A program made the position numbers and the translations under genes. A stretch of 7,248 bases of DNA from the NCBI GenBank assembly GCA_003229755.1, contig QIFJ01000021.1, forward strand, positions 1 to 7,248, written 5' to 3'. This document shows, in pieces, positions 1 through 5,073 of this stretch (within the stretch, counting starts at the first letter, position 1; the number at the start of each line of letters is the position of its first letter). The stretch comes from Pseudomonadota bacterium (GTDB taxonomy: Bacteria; BMS3Abin14). The notes beneath the pieces were generated by a model that was not told the origin of the DNA, searched no databases, and saw only the letters and a list, made by a program, of their open reading frames with translations.

Positions 1-291
1 CTGATAACCTACCAGGAAGCCGCGACCTTAGCCCCCAATCGATATGAGCCTTATCTTAACCTGGCGGTAACCTACGATATGATGGAGGACAACAAAAAAG
101 CGCTGGACAATCTGGGAAAAGCCCTTGAGCTTGAGCCGGAAAGGATTCCTATCAGAACCTTCATGAGCCAGATCCTGGTCCAGATGGAAAGGTACGGTGA
201 GGCGGAAGATACCCTCAGGGTTGGTCTCGAGAAGGCCCCTCAGAGCACCAGCTGGGGATCGCTCTGGATAAGGATGGACGGTTCGAGATGA
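1..291 (+). CDS. TPR-repeat protein, upstream fragment (5' partial, frameshifted)
   Basis: The reading frame is open from base 1 and has no start inside the window, so the gene begins further left. It encodes tetratricopeptide repeats: helix pairs with the spacing and residues of the TPR consensus, such as LNLAVTYD followed by KALDNLGKALELEPE, then a second unit ending GEAEDTLRVGLEKAP. TPR arrays are protein-protein interaction scaffolds; the partner cannot be told from sequence. After about codon 80 the pattern collapses into QSTSWGSLWIRMDGSR and a stop at 289-291, while the +3 frame takes up a good TPR helix at about 252. This is therefore the first part of one gene split by a single-base loss, continued by the next entry. 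The repeat family is clear; the cellular role is not. Confidence 0.8.
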   Translation: MITYQEAATLAPNRYEPYLNLAVTYDMMEDNKKALDNLGKALELEPERIPIRTFMSQILVQMERYGEAEDTLRVGLEKAPQSTSWGSLWIRMDGSR

Positions 292-683
292 CTGAAGAGC
301 TGATGCTTAAGATCATCGAGCTTGATCCGGACCACTTCGATGCCCTCAACTATCTCGGATATTCATGGGCTGAAAGGAACAAGAATCTGCCAGAGGCTCT
401 CACAATGATCGAAAAGGCCCTGAAGATCAAACCTGACGCTCCGTACATCATAGACAGCCTGGGTTGGATATACTACAAGCTTGAACGCTATGAGGAGGCC
501 CTGGGGCAGCTGAAAAAAGCCTACGAATCCATGAAGGAGGATCCCACTGTGCTGGAGCATCTGGGCGATGTGTATCTCAAACTCGGTGACAGCGATAACG
601 CAAGGAAATACTGGAACCTCGTTTTGAAGCACGATCCCGGAAACGAGAGAGTTATTAAAAAGCTGAAAGATCTTGACCAGTAA
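288..683 (+). CDS. TPR-repeat protein, downstream fragment (same gene as 1-291)
   Basis: This is the C-terminal part of the TPR protein in the -1 frame relative to the upstream fragment. An ATG at 288 overlaps the upstream stop as ATGA and could be called as a start. However, the frame is already TPR-like upstream of it, reading LGIALDKDGRFE from 252, so the true gene is continuous. It then shows DPDHFDALNYLGYSWAERN, a repeat with IIDSLGWIYYKLERYEEAL, and a last unit HLGDVYLKLGDSDNARKYW, ending KDLDQ. The LGYSWAER and DSLGWIYYKL blocks resemble those of large proteobacterial TPR proteins, often envelope-associated. The lipoprotein gene starts 11 bp after the stop, suggesting one transcript. 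No catalytic domain is visible. Confidence 0.8.
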   Translation: MTEELMLKIIELDPDHFDALNYLGYSWAERNKNLPEALTMIEKALKIKPDAPYIIDSLGWIYYKLERYEEALGQLKKAYESMKEDPTVLEHLGDVYLKLGDSDNARKYWNLVLKHDPGNERVIKKLKDLDQ

Positions 684-694
684 ACACCCGGATA

Positions 695-1477
695 ATGAGA
701 TACCTGAATAGCCCAAGGATCTGGCTGCCCGCGCTCTTTTTCCTCGCAACCTCCTGCGCGGCGCCTGCCAGCTACAGACACATCAGCTCCATCGACCCTG
801 TGCCCTTTGTAAAAGCCCTGACAGAGAGGGAGCTCTTATCGGAAGGGCTTATTACCACCCTAGATGTAAGGTATCGCGGCGATGCCGGACGGTATTCCGG
901 TGAGGTATTCCTGGTGTTGGCCAGGCCCTCACAGCTCCGGCTGGAGATCCCGGGAGCGATGGGAAGCACATTTCTTGTAATGGTAAGCGATGGACGCAAG
1001 GTCTGGGTATACTACCCCGGAGAGGGTTTAGCCTATATGACCTCGGTGGGAGGAAAATCACTTGCGCCCTACCTTCCATTTCACTTTCCCCTGGATCCTG
1101 CCTGGATACCGAATCTTATAATGGGAATAATCCCAGAGGGAGTGAATACCGAAAGCGTCAGGGCCTACGCAACCCGATCAGGAAAAACAGTCCTGTATCT
1201 GGATGGTTCAGACGGACTCTCCCTCCAGTACGCAATGCTGCCGGGGGATCCGGCAAGGCTTTACGCGGTCACGGCAAGGAAGGACAGCTCGACACTCACC
1301 GTTACTTTTGCCAGTGAAGATACGAACCTGCCCGGGAAGCTGGACTACAGATCCGCCGAGGGCCGGACTAAAGTGGATTTTATCCGGGTGCGCAGAGCAG
1401 ACTCTCTCCCCGAAAGAACCTTTGAATCACCCGTCCCTTCATACATCTCTGTAAAGGACCTGGAGCCGGGAAAGTGA
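695..1477 (+). CDS. Outer-membrane lipoprotein, LolB/DUF4292-like
   Basis: A 260-residue protein with a lipoprotein signal peptide: a short charged N-terminus (MRYLNSPR), the hydrophobic stretch IWLPALFFLATS, then Cys21 in an ATSC lipobox. Ala at +2 does not give an inner-membrane retention signal, so outer-membrane sorting is likely. The mature part alternates short strands (TLDVRYRGDAGRYSGEVFLV, PSQLRLEIPGAMGSTFLVMV, DGRKVWVYYPGEG), the look of the LolA/LolB half-barrel fold that binds lipoprotein acyl chains; DUF4292 proteins share this style. A true LolB role in lipoprotein insertion is inference. The ribosome-binding site is weak (CCGG before the ATG), so coupling to the TPR gene 11 bp upstream is possible. 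The stop overlaps the start of ispE. It could instead be a structural or transport lipoprotein. Confidence 0.75.
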   Translation: MRYLNSPRIWLPALFFLATSCAAPASYRHISSIDPVPFVKALTERELLSEGLITTLDVRYRGDAGRYSGEVFLVLARPSQLRLEIPGAMGSTFLVMVSDGRKVWVYYPGEGLAYMTSVGGKSLAPYLPFHFPLDPAWIPNLIMGIIPEGVNTESVRAYATRSGKTVLYLDGSDGLSLQYAMLPGDPARLYAVTARKDSSTLTVTFASEDTNLPGKLDYRSAEGRTKVDFIRVRRADSLPERTFESPVPSYISVKDLEPGK

Positions 1478-2337
1478 TGGAGATCCTCGCCCCGGCAAAG
1501 ATTAACCTTTCCCTCAGGATCCTCGGGAAACGTCCCGACGGTTTTCATGAGATCGAAAGCCTCGTAACAAAGGTGGATCTTTTCGACAGGATCACATTCG
1601 CCAGCACATCTGGCAACCAGATCTCTCTTGTCTGCAGCGATCCCGACATTCCAGGGGATGAGAATAACCTGGCCCACCGTGCCGCTGTGATCCTTGCCGA
1701 AGCCGCCGGCGTCCGGGACAGGGGTGTACGGATCGAGCTGGAGAAGAATATCCCCTCAGGAGCGGGACTCGGAGGTGGAAGCAGTGATGCCGCTGCAGTT
1801 CTCATGGGGCTTTCAAGTTTCTGGAATCTTTCAACAACCACCGGGTTCCTTGCTGGTCTTGGCGCGCAACTCGGCTCCGATGTTCCTCTTTTCCTCTATC
1901 CATCACCGGCGATCATCAAGGGCAGAGGGGAGATCGTTCTTCCACTAACTGCCCGCCTGAGCGGCTATATTGTTATTATATATCCTGGATTTTCGGTTCC
2001 CACACAGTGGGCGTATTCCAATTTCTGTTTGACAAAAACGGCTGATAAATATAGGATTTCTGCACTTTCCAAGGCCGAGGGGGGGGAATTGCAACCGGGC
2101 AACTGGAGCAGCCTCTTGGTTAACGATCTGGAGGCTGCTGTAATCCAGGAATATCCGGAGATCGCCAAGGCCAAAGAGGCTCTTTTGGGAGCCGGAGCCA
2201 GGGCGGCTCTGATGTCCGGCAGTGGTTCTGCCGTTTTCGGCCTTTTTGATGAGCGGGAAACGGCCCACAGGGCTGCAGGGAAAATGGGCGTTTCGGGGGG
2301 TTACCGGATTATAATGGCCGAACCCCTCCTCCCATAA
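1474..2337 (+). CDS. ispE: 4-diphosphocytidyl-2-C-methyl-D-erythritol kinase
   Basis: IspE phosphorylates the 2-hydroxyl of CDP-methylerythritol with ATP, a cytosolic step of the MEP pathway to IPP and DMAPP. The protein is 287 residues, normal for the family. It has all three GHMP-kinase motifs: APAKINLSLRI at 6-16 with catalytic Lys9, the ATP loop PSGAGLGGGSSD at 94-105, and the C-terminal loop ALMSGSGSAVFG at 245-256. The expected catalytic Asp136 lies in GSDVPLFL. Two starts are possible: GTG at 1474, 8 nt after GGAG at 1462-1465, or ATG at 1477, 11 nt after it. The choice changes only one residue, and both overlap the stop of the lipoprotein gene, indicating translational coupling. Codons 202-205 contain a run of eight G (2079-2086), and the frame stays intact across it. 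Confidence 0.96.
   Translation: MMEILAPAKINLSLRILGKRPDGFHEIESLVTKVDLFDRITFASTSGNQISLVCSDPDIPGDENNLAHRAAVILAEAAGVRDRGVRIELEKNIPSGAGLGGGSSDAAAVLMGLSSFWNLSTTTGFLAGLGAQLGSDVPLFLYPSPAIIKGRGEIVLPLTARLSGYIVIIYPGFSVPTQWAYSNFCLTKTADKYRISALSKAEGGELQPGNWSSLLVNDLEAAVIQEYPEIAKAKEALLGAGARAALMSGSGSAVFGLFDERETAHRAAGKMGVSGGYRIIMAEPLLP
2029..2057 (+). promoter_or_regulatory. Possible sigma-70 promoter inside ispE
   Basis: A perfect TTGACA (2029-2034) is followed after 17 bp by TAGGAT (2052-2057), which matches the TATAAT consensus at four of six positions, in a locally AT-rich pocket of an otherwise GC-richer gene. It points toward spoVG, about 330 bp downstream. It would let spoVG, tRNA-Gln and prs be expressed apart from the lipoprotein-ispE transcript. 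It may equally be a chance match in coding sequence. Confidence 0.3.
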
Positions 2338-2385
2338 CTACCGGGTCTGACAGGTGAGGCTCATCAGGGAAAGGAAGGTTACGGG

Positions 2386-3051
2386 ATGAAGATAACAGAC
2401 GTTAAGGTTTTCCCGGTGGACGAAGAGAAACTGAAGGCTTATGCGACGATAACCTTTGAGAACTGCTTCATTGTGCGCGACCTTAAGGTGATTAGCGGTA
2501 ACAAGGGTTATTTCATCGCGATGCCAAGCAAAAAACGCAAGGATGGTACCTTCAGGGACGTCGCTCATCCCCTGAACAGCGAAACCAGGAAGATGATCGA
2601 GGAGGCCGTCCTTGAGGTTTATGAAAGGGAAGCAGTAGCCTTGGGGTCGGCACCCCCCACCGCCGATACTGGCACCGCGGCTGGGGAAGAGTCTGAAACA
2701 GCTGAACCGGCTCCTGTCTCCGAGGAGGGATCAGATCAGGAGACACCTTCCGAAGATGAATCTGGTCAGGAGACACCTTCCGAAGATGAATCTGGTCAGG
2801 AGACACCTTCCGAAGATGAATCTGGTCAGAAAATACCTTCCGAGGATGGACCTGGCGAGGAAACACCTCCAGAAGACGGATCTGGTCAGGAAATACCTTC
2901 CGAGGATGGACCTGGTGAGGAAACACCTTCAGAAGAACAAGACCCAGAGTCCCCTTCAGAAAGAGAGACGACCGATACTGAAGGATCTTCTAAGAAGAAA
3001 TCGGATATTGTTCCGGAGGACCCTGAAAAAGCTTTCGGTTACGAAGAATAA
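2386..3051 (+). CDS. spoVG: SpoVG family nucleic-acid-binding protein with acidic repeat tail
   Basis: Residues 1 to about 84 are a recognisable SpoVG domain: MKITDVKVFPV, KAYATITFENCFIVRDLKVI, GYFIAMPSKKRKDGTFRDVAHPLN and a closing helix ETRKMIEEAVLEVYE. SpoVG was named for Bacillus septation, but homologues occur in non-sporulating bacteria and bind DNA or RNA; a role in sporulation should not be assumed here. Bacillus SpoVG is about 97 residues; this one is 221. The extra 137 residues are a low-complexity acidic tail, including seven 10-residue units (residues 116-185) of the pattern SGQETPSEDE, then a short charged end with KKK at about 203-205. The start is firm: AAGGAAGG at 2371-2378 lies 7 nt before the ATG. 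It stands 48 bp after ispE and 42 bp before tRNA-Gln. Confidence 0.93.
   Translation: MKITDVKVFPVDEEKLKAYATITFENCFIVRDLKVISGNKGYFIAMPSKKRKDGTFRDVAHPLNSETRKMIEEAVLEVYEREAVALGSAPPTADTGTAAGEESETAEPAPVSEEGSDQETPSEDESGQETPSEDESGQETPSEDESGQKIPSEDGPGEETPPEDGSGQEIPSEDGPGEETPSEEQDPESPSERETTDTEGSSKKKSDIVPEDPEKAFGYEE
2731..2940 (+). repeat. Seven tandem 30-bp repeats within spoVG
   Basis: Seven in-frame 30-bp units begin at 2731, 2761, 2791, 2821, 2851, 2881 and 2911. Units 2 and 3 are identical, and unit 1 differs from them only near its start. Units 4+5 resemble units 6+7 as a 60-bp pair: units 4 and 6 differ at one base, while units 5 and 7 differ mainly at the end. This implies duplication at two scales. 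A degenerate eighth unit may follow at 2941. Because the period is a multiple of three, copy changes lengthen or shorten the SpoVG tail without breaking the frame. Confidence 0.95.
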
Positions 3052-3072
3052 CAGGCCATAGCCCGCTCATTA

Positions 3073-3095
3073 CAGCGAATAATCAAAATTCGCTG
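3073..3095 (+). other. Perfect 8-bp stem-loop overlapping the tRNA-Gln 5' end
   Basis: CAGCGAAT (3073-3080) and ATTCGCTG (3088-3095) are perfect inverted repeats separated by AATCAAA. The right arm includes the first two nucleotides of the tRNA. No T-run follows, so it does not look like an intrinsic terminator. The same right arm, TTCGCT, is also complementary to AGCGAA just after the tRNA (3165-3170), so two folds compete. Confidence 0.6.
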
Positions 3096-3164
3096 GGGCG
3101 TCGACAAATGGTAAGTCACGGGTCTTTGGAACCCGCATTTGTAGGTTCGAATCCTACCGCCCAG
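3094..3164 (+). tRNA. trnQ: tRNA-Gln (anticodon UUG), acceptor stem one base short
   Basis: A cloverleaf can be drawn by eye. The D stem is GAC/GTC with loop AAATGGTAA. The anticodon stem is CGGGT/ACCCG around loop CTTTGGA, with anticodon TTG at 3126-3128. The variable loop is CATTT and the T stem GTAGG/CCTAC encloses TTCGAAT. It reads CAA (and CAG) codons. The 5' acceptor strand TGGGGCG is typical of tRNA-Gln and should pair with CGCCCCA plus discriminator G, but the sequence reads CGCCCAG: one C is missing, giving 71 nt instead of 72 and leaving a bulged G or a mismatch. CCA is not encoded. It sits 19 bp before prs and probably shares its transcript. Identity is clear; functionality depends on whether the missing C is real. 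Confidence 0.9.
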
Positions 3165-3183
3165 AGCGAAGAGAAAAAACAAC

Positions 3184-4140
3184 ATGCGCAGGAATGCCAA
3201 CGCGACCAGAATGAAGATCTTCACCGGCAACGCGAATCCGGAATTAGCTGAATCGATATGTGAATATCTGGACCAACCTCTTGGTGATGCTGTGGTTCGG
3301 GATTTTTCCGACGGTGAGATCATGGTGGAGATAGCCGAGAATATCCGAGGGTCCGATGTCTTTGTCATCCAGCCTACATGCAGACCCGTCAACAAGAACC
3401 TGATGGAGATGCTGATCCTTATCGATGCTCTCAAGAGAGCGTCAGCCTGGAGGGTCACAGCGGTGATCCCCTACTACGGATACGCCCGGCAGGACCGAAA
3501 GGTAACACCAAGAGCGCCGATCACCGCCAAGCTTGTTGCAGATCTTCTCACTGTCGCCGGAGCAGACCGTATACTGACCCTGGACCTGCATGCAAGCCAG
3601 ATCCAGGGCTTTTTTAATGTCCCGGTGGACCACCTCTATGCGGCGCCTGTTCTACTGGAATATCTAAAGAGCCTGGGCCTGGATGATGTGGTCATAGTTT
3701 CACCCGACGCCGGCGGTGTTGAGAGGGCAAGGGCTTTTGCCAAGAGGCTCGGGGCCGGGCTCGCCATTATCGACAAGAGAAGGGATAGCCCCAATGTCTC
3801 GAAGGTAATGCACATCGTCGGTGATGTTAAGGGAAGGCCGGCAATTGTTGTGGACGATATGATAGATACTGGAGGCACCCTGATTCAGGGACTGGAAGCC
3901 CTGGAAGACGCCGGAGCCGGCCCTATTTTCGCGACGGCTACCCACCCTGTATTCTCGGGAACGGCCCTGAAGAGACTCTCTGCCGCGCCGTGTGAGAAGA
4001 TTATCATTACCGACTCGATTCCCCTCGCGGATGATTTTGAAAACTGCGAAAAGATTATTCAGCTCAGCGTCGCCGGGCTTCTCGGCGAAGCCATCAGGAG
4101 GATCAACAGGGACGAGTCTGTAAGCTCTCTGTTCGTCTGA
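3184..4140 (+). CDS. prs: Ribose-phosphate pyrophosphokinase (PRPP synthase, class I)
   Basis: This enzyme transfers pyrophosphate from ATP to ribose 5-phosphate, making PRPP for purine, pyrimidine, NAD, His and Trp synthesis. It acts in the cytosol as an oligomer. Visible features are KIFTGNANPELAESI near the start, FSDGEIMVEIAENIRG at 41-56, PYYGYARQDRKV at 96-107 (ATP site), DLHASQIQGFF with His136, the flexible-loop segment IIDKRRDSPNVS with Lys198, and the PRPP loop VVDDMIDTGGTL at 222-233. The length of 318 matches the usual 313-318. The start is uncertain: ATG 3184 has only a weak purine-rich GAAGAG upstream, and conserved homology begins at Met10 (3211), which has no better ribosome-binding site. 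The first nine residues may thus be untranslated. It follows tRNA-Gln by 19 bp. Confidence 0.96.
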   Translation: MRRNANATRMKIFTGNANPELAESICEYLDQPLGDAVVRDFSDGEIMVEIAENIRGSDVFVIQPTCRPVNKNLMEMLILIDALKRASAWRVTAVIPYYGYARQDRKVTPRAPITAKLVADLLTVAGADRILTLDLHASQIQGFFNVPVDHLYAAPVLLEYLKSLGLDDVVIVSPDAGGVERARAFAKRLGAGLAIIDKRRDSPNVSKVMHIVGDVKGRPAIVVDDMIDTGGTLIQGLEALEDAGAGPIFATATHPVFSGTALKRLSAAPCEKIIITDSIPLADDFENCEKIIQLSVAGLLGEAIRRINRDESVSSLFV

Positions 4141-4149
4141 TTATTATAA

Positions 4150-4163
4150 GGTCGTAAAAAGTC
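4150..4163 (+). repeat. 14-bp inverted repeat, left copy (GGTCGTAAAAAGTC)
   Basis: GGTCGTAAAAAGTC lies 9 bp after the prs stop codon. Its exact reverse complement occurs at 5047-5060, so the two copies bracket rplY and its leader. Motifs of the type TCGTAAAAAGTC are, from memory, frequent in intergenic MITE-like repeats of Desulfobacterota; this was not searched. Confidence 0.7.
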
Positions 4164-4180
4164 CATACATGGCTTTTTAC
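4154..4180 (+). terminator. Stem-loop after prs, weak terminator candidate (hairpin A)
   Basis: GTAAAAAG (4154-4161) pairs with CTTTTTAC (4173-4180). An inner CCA/TGG core extends the stem past one bulged T at 4162. The A-tract, short GC core and T-tract resemble a small, possibly bidirectional intrinsic terminator for prs. The core is short, however, and the T-run lies inside the stem. It may simply be the end structure of the repeat element. Confidence 0.3.
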
Positions 4181-4211
4181 TTAGCGGAAAGCGAAAAATG
4201 TCATTTTCACT

Positions 4212-4218
4212 TTCCTCC
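4212..4218 (+). promoter_or_regulatory. Anti-Shine-Dalgarno candidate in the rplY leader
   Basis: TTCCTCC is an exact complement of GGAGGAA at 4318-4324, the Shine-Dalgarno region of rplY. It lies across the junction of hairpins B and C, so pairing with the ribosome-binding site and full formation of those hairpins would exclude each other. This could act as an on/off switch for translation. The evidence is complementarity only. Confidence 0.35.
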
Positions 4219-4316
4219 CAAATCAACAATTTGCTACGCAAGTTGTTGATTTGGGCGCCGCTCAATGGGCGCGTTGATGATTTCTTGCGAAGTCATCAAC
4301 TATAAAAGAATCCAAA

Positions 4317-4322
4317 AGGAGG
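4317..4322 (+). promoter_or_regulatory. Strong ribosome-binding site of rplY
   Basis: AGGAGG lies 10 nt before the ATG at 4333, the strongest Shine-Dalgarno match in the window. It fixes the rplY start and is the possible pairing partner of the complement at 4212-4218. Confidence 0.85.
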
Positions 4323-4332
4323 AACACAGTAA

Positions 4333-5025
4333 ATGGCAGCTTTGAAATTAACAGCCCAGACCCGTGAAGCCACAGGCAAGGGCAACTCCCGCTCGCTCCG
4401 AAGACAAGGGCTCATTCCAGCTGTCCTATACGGCAGGGGATCCGATGTGGTCAGCCTTACTCTCAATGAAAACGAGGTATCTGATCTTCTGGCCACGGGG
4501 CAGGCTACTACAGGTGTATTGAACCTTGAAGTGGTAGAGGGTAAAAAGAGCACAGAGAAGAATGTTCTGATCAAGGAGATCCAGCGGCACCCGTACCGGG
4601 ACAGCATATATCATCTTGATCTCCTGGAAGTCGCCATGGACGAGACGCTCTCGGTGAAGGTTCCCATTGAGACGGTGGGCGAATCCATCGGTATTACAAT
4701 GGGCGGGATCCTGGAGTTCAAGAGAAGGGAACTGGAGGTGGTTTGTCTGCCAACCAATATCCCCGACTCCATTATCATCGACATCACCGATCTGGATATT
4801 GGCGACACTGTTCACGTGGAGAGCATACAGCCTCCGGCTGGCGTGTCGATCCCTTACGATACTAACTTCACTATCCTCACCTTGGTTGGAGCTGCTCCTG
4901 AAGAAGTTGAAGAAGAGGAGGAGATTGATGAGGAGCTCGTGGAAGCCGTGGCAGAAGGTGAAGAGAGGGAGCCTGCAGAAGCCCCCGCTGATGGTGAGGA
5001 AACGAAAGAGGGAGAAGAGGGCTGA
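4333..5025 (+). CDS. rplY: Ribosomal protein L25, CTC/TL5 long form
   Basis: bL25 binds 5S rRNA in the central protuberance of the 50S subunit. The 230-residue protein has the two-domain CTC/TL5 build. The N-terminal L25 domain (about 1-95) contains REATGKGNSRSLRRQGLIPAVLYG and HPYRDSIYHLDLLEV. The C-terminal beta domain (about 100-186) contains VKVPIETVGES, GGILEFKRRELEVVCLPTNI and DISDL-like DITDLDIGDTVHV. Residues 190-230 are a strongly acidic tail (EEVEEEEEIDEELVEAV and onward) with almost no basic residues, a common ending in long-form L25. The start is set by AGGAGG 10 nt upstream. The gene is isolated from prs by a 192-bp structured spacer and from pth by 48 bp, so separate control is likely. 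Confidence 0.96.
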   Translation: MAALKLTAQTREATGKGNSRSLRRQGLIPAVLYGRGSDVVSLTLNENEVSDLLATGQATTGVLNLEVVEGKKSTEKNVLIKEIQRHPYRDSIYHLDLLEVAMDETLSVKVPIETVGESIGITMGGILEFKRRELEVVCLPTNIPDSIIIDITDLDIGDTVHVESIQPPAGVSIPYDTNFTILTLVGAAPEEVEEEEEIDEELVEAVAEGEEREPAEAPADGEETKEGEEG

Positions 5026-5046
5026 TCATCCCTGCGTAACGTTAAT

Positions 5047-5060
5047 GACTTTTTACGACC
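5047..5060 (-). repeat. 14-bp inverted repeat, right copy
   Basis: GACTTTTTACGACC is the exact reverse complement of 4150-4163. It ends 13 bp before the pth start codon and occupies the place where a ribosome-binding site would be expected nearby. In an RNA spanning rplY, the two copies could pair over 14 bp. The bases after it, AACAACTATAA, resemble the end of the upstream hairpin array, ATCAACTATAA (4296-4306). Confidence 0.7.
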
Positions 5061-5073
5061 CTAACAACTATAA

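Larger units (their letters stand above)
4154..4300 (+). promoter_or_regulatory. Array of five consecutive stem-loops: rplY leader or MITE-like element
   Basis: Almost every base of 4154-4300 lies in a hairpin. A is 4154-4180. B is 4186-4215, with GGAAAG/CTTTCC and GAAAA/TTTTC separated by one mismatch. C is 4217-4255, with the 13-bp CCCAAATCAACAA and its complement, a T-G wobble, TTGC/GCAA and loop TAC. D is 4255-4272, GCGCC/GGCGC. E is 4273-4300, with GTTGATGA/TCATCAAC, a T-G wobble, TTC/GAA and loop TTGC. No open reading frame explains the region. It lies directly upstream of the rplY ribosome-binding site, so if transcribed it forms a structured leader. A dispersed palindromic repeat is an equally good explanation. 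Confidence 0.7.

Noticed and set aside
229..260. Programmed -1 ribosomal frameshift in the TPR gene
   Set aside because: No slippery heptamer of the X XXY YYZ type is in frame and no clear downstream stimulatory stem is visible. A lost base explains it better.
2552..2926. Long minus-strand open frame with a repeated HPRKV/DQIHLRKV pattern opposite spoVG
   Set aside because: The pattern is the 30-bp spoVG repeat read backwards. The period is a multiple of three, so other frames stay open too. The plus-strand spoVG frame has a known domain and a good ribosome-binding site.
2731..2940. CRISPR array
   Set aside because: The 30-bp units are contiguous with no spacers and lie in frame within a coding sequence.
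2756..3061. Alternative plus-strand frame through the spoVG repeats (MNLVRRHLPK units)
   Set aside because: It is the same repeat in another frame, with no recognisable domain and no independent ribosome-binding site.
3073..3095. Intrinsic terminator after spoVG
   Set aside because: The stem is perfect, but it is followed by GGGCG with no T-run, and it overlaps the tRNA start.
4333..5025. rplY as cargo of a composite mobile element bounded by the 14-bp inverted repeats
   Set aside because: There is no transposase, no target-site duplication that I can see, and rplY is in its usual neighbourhood between prs and pth.
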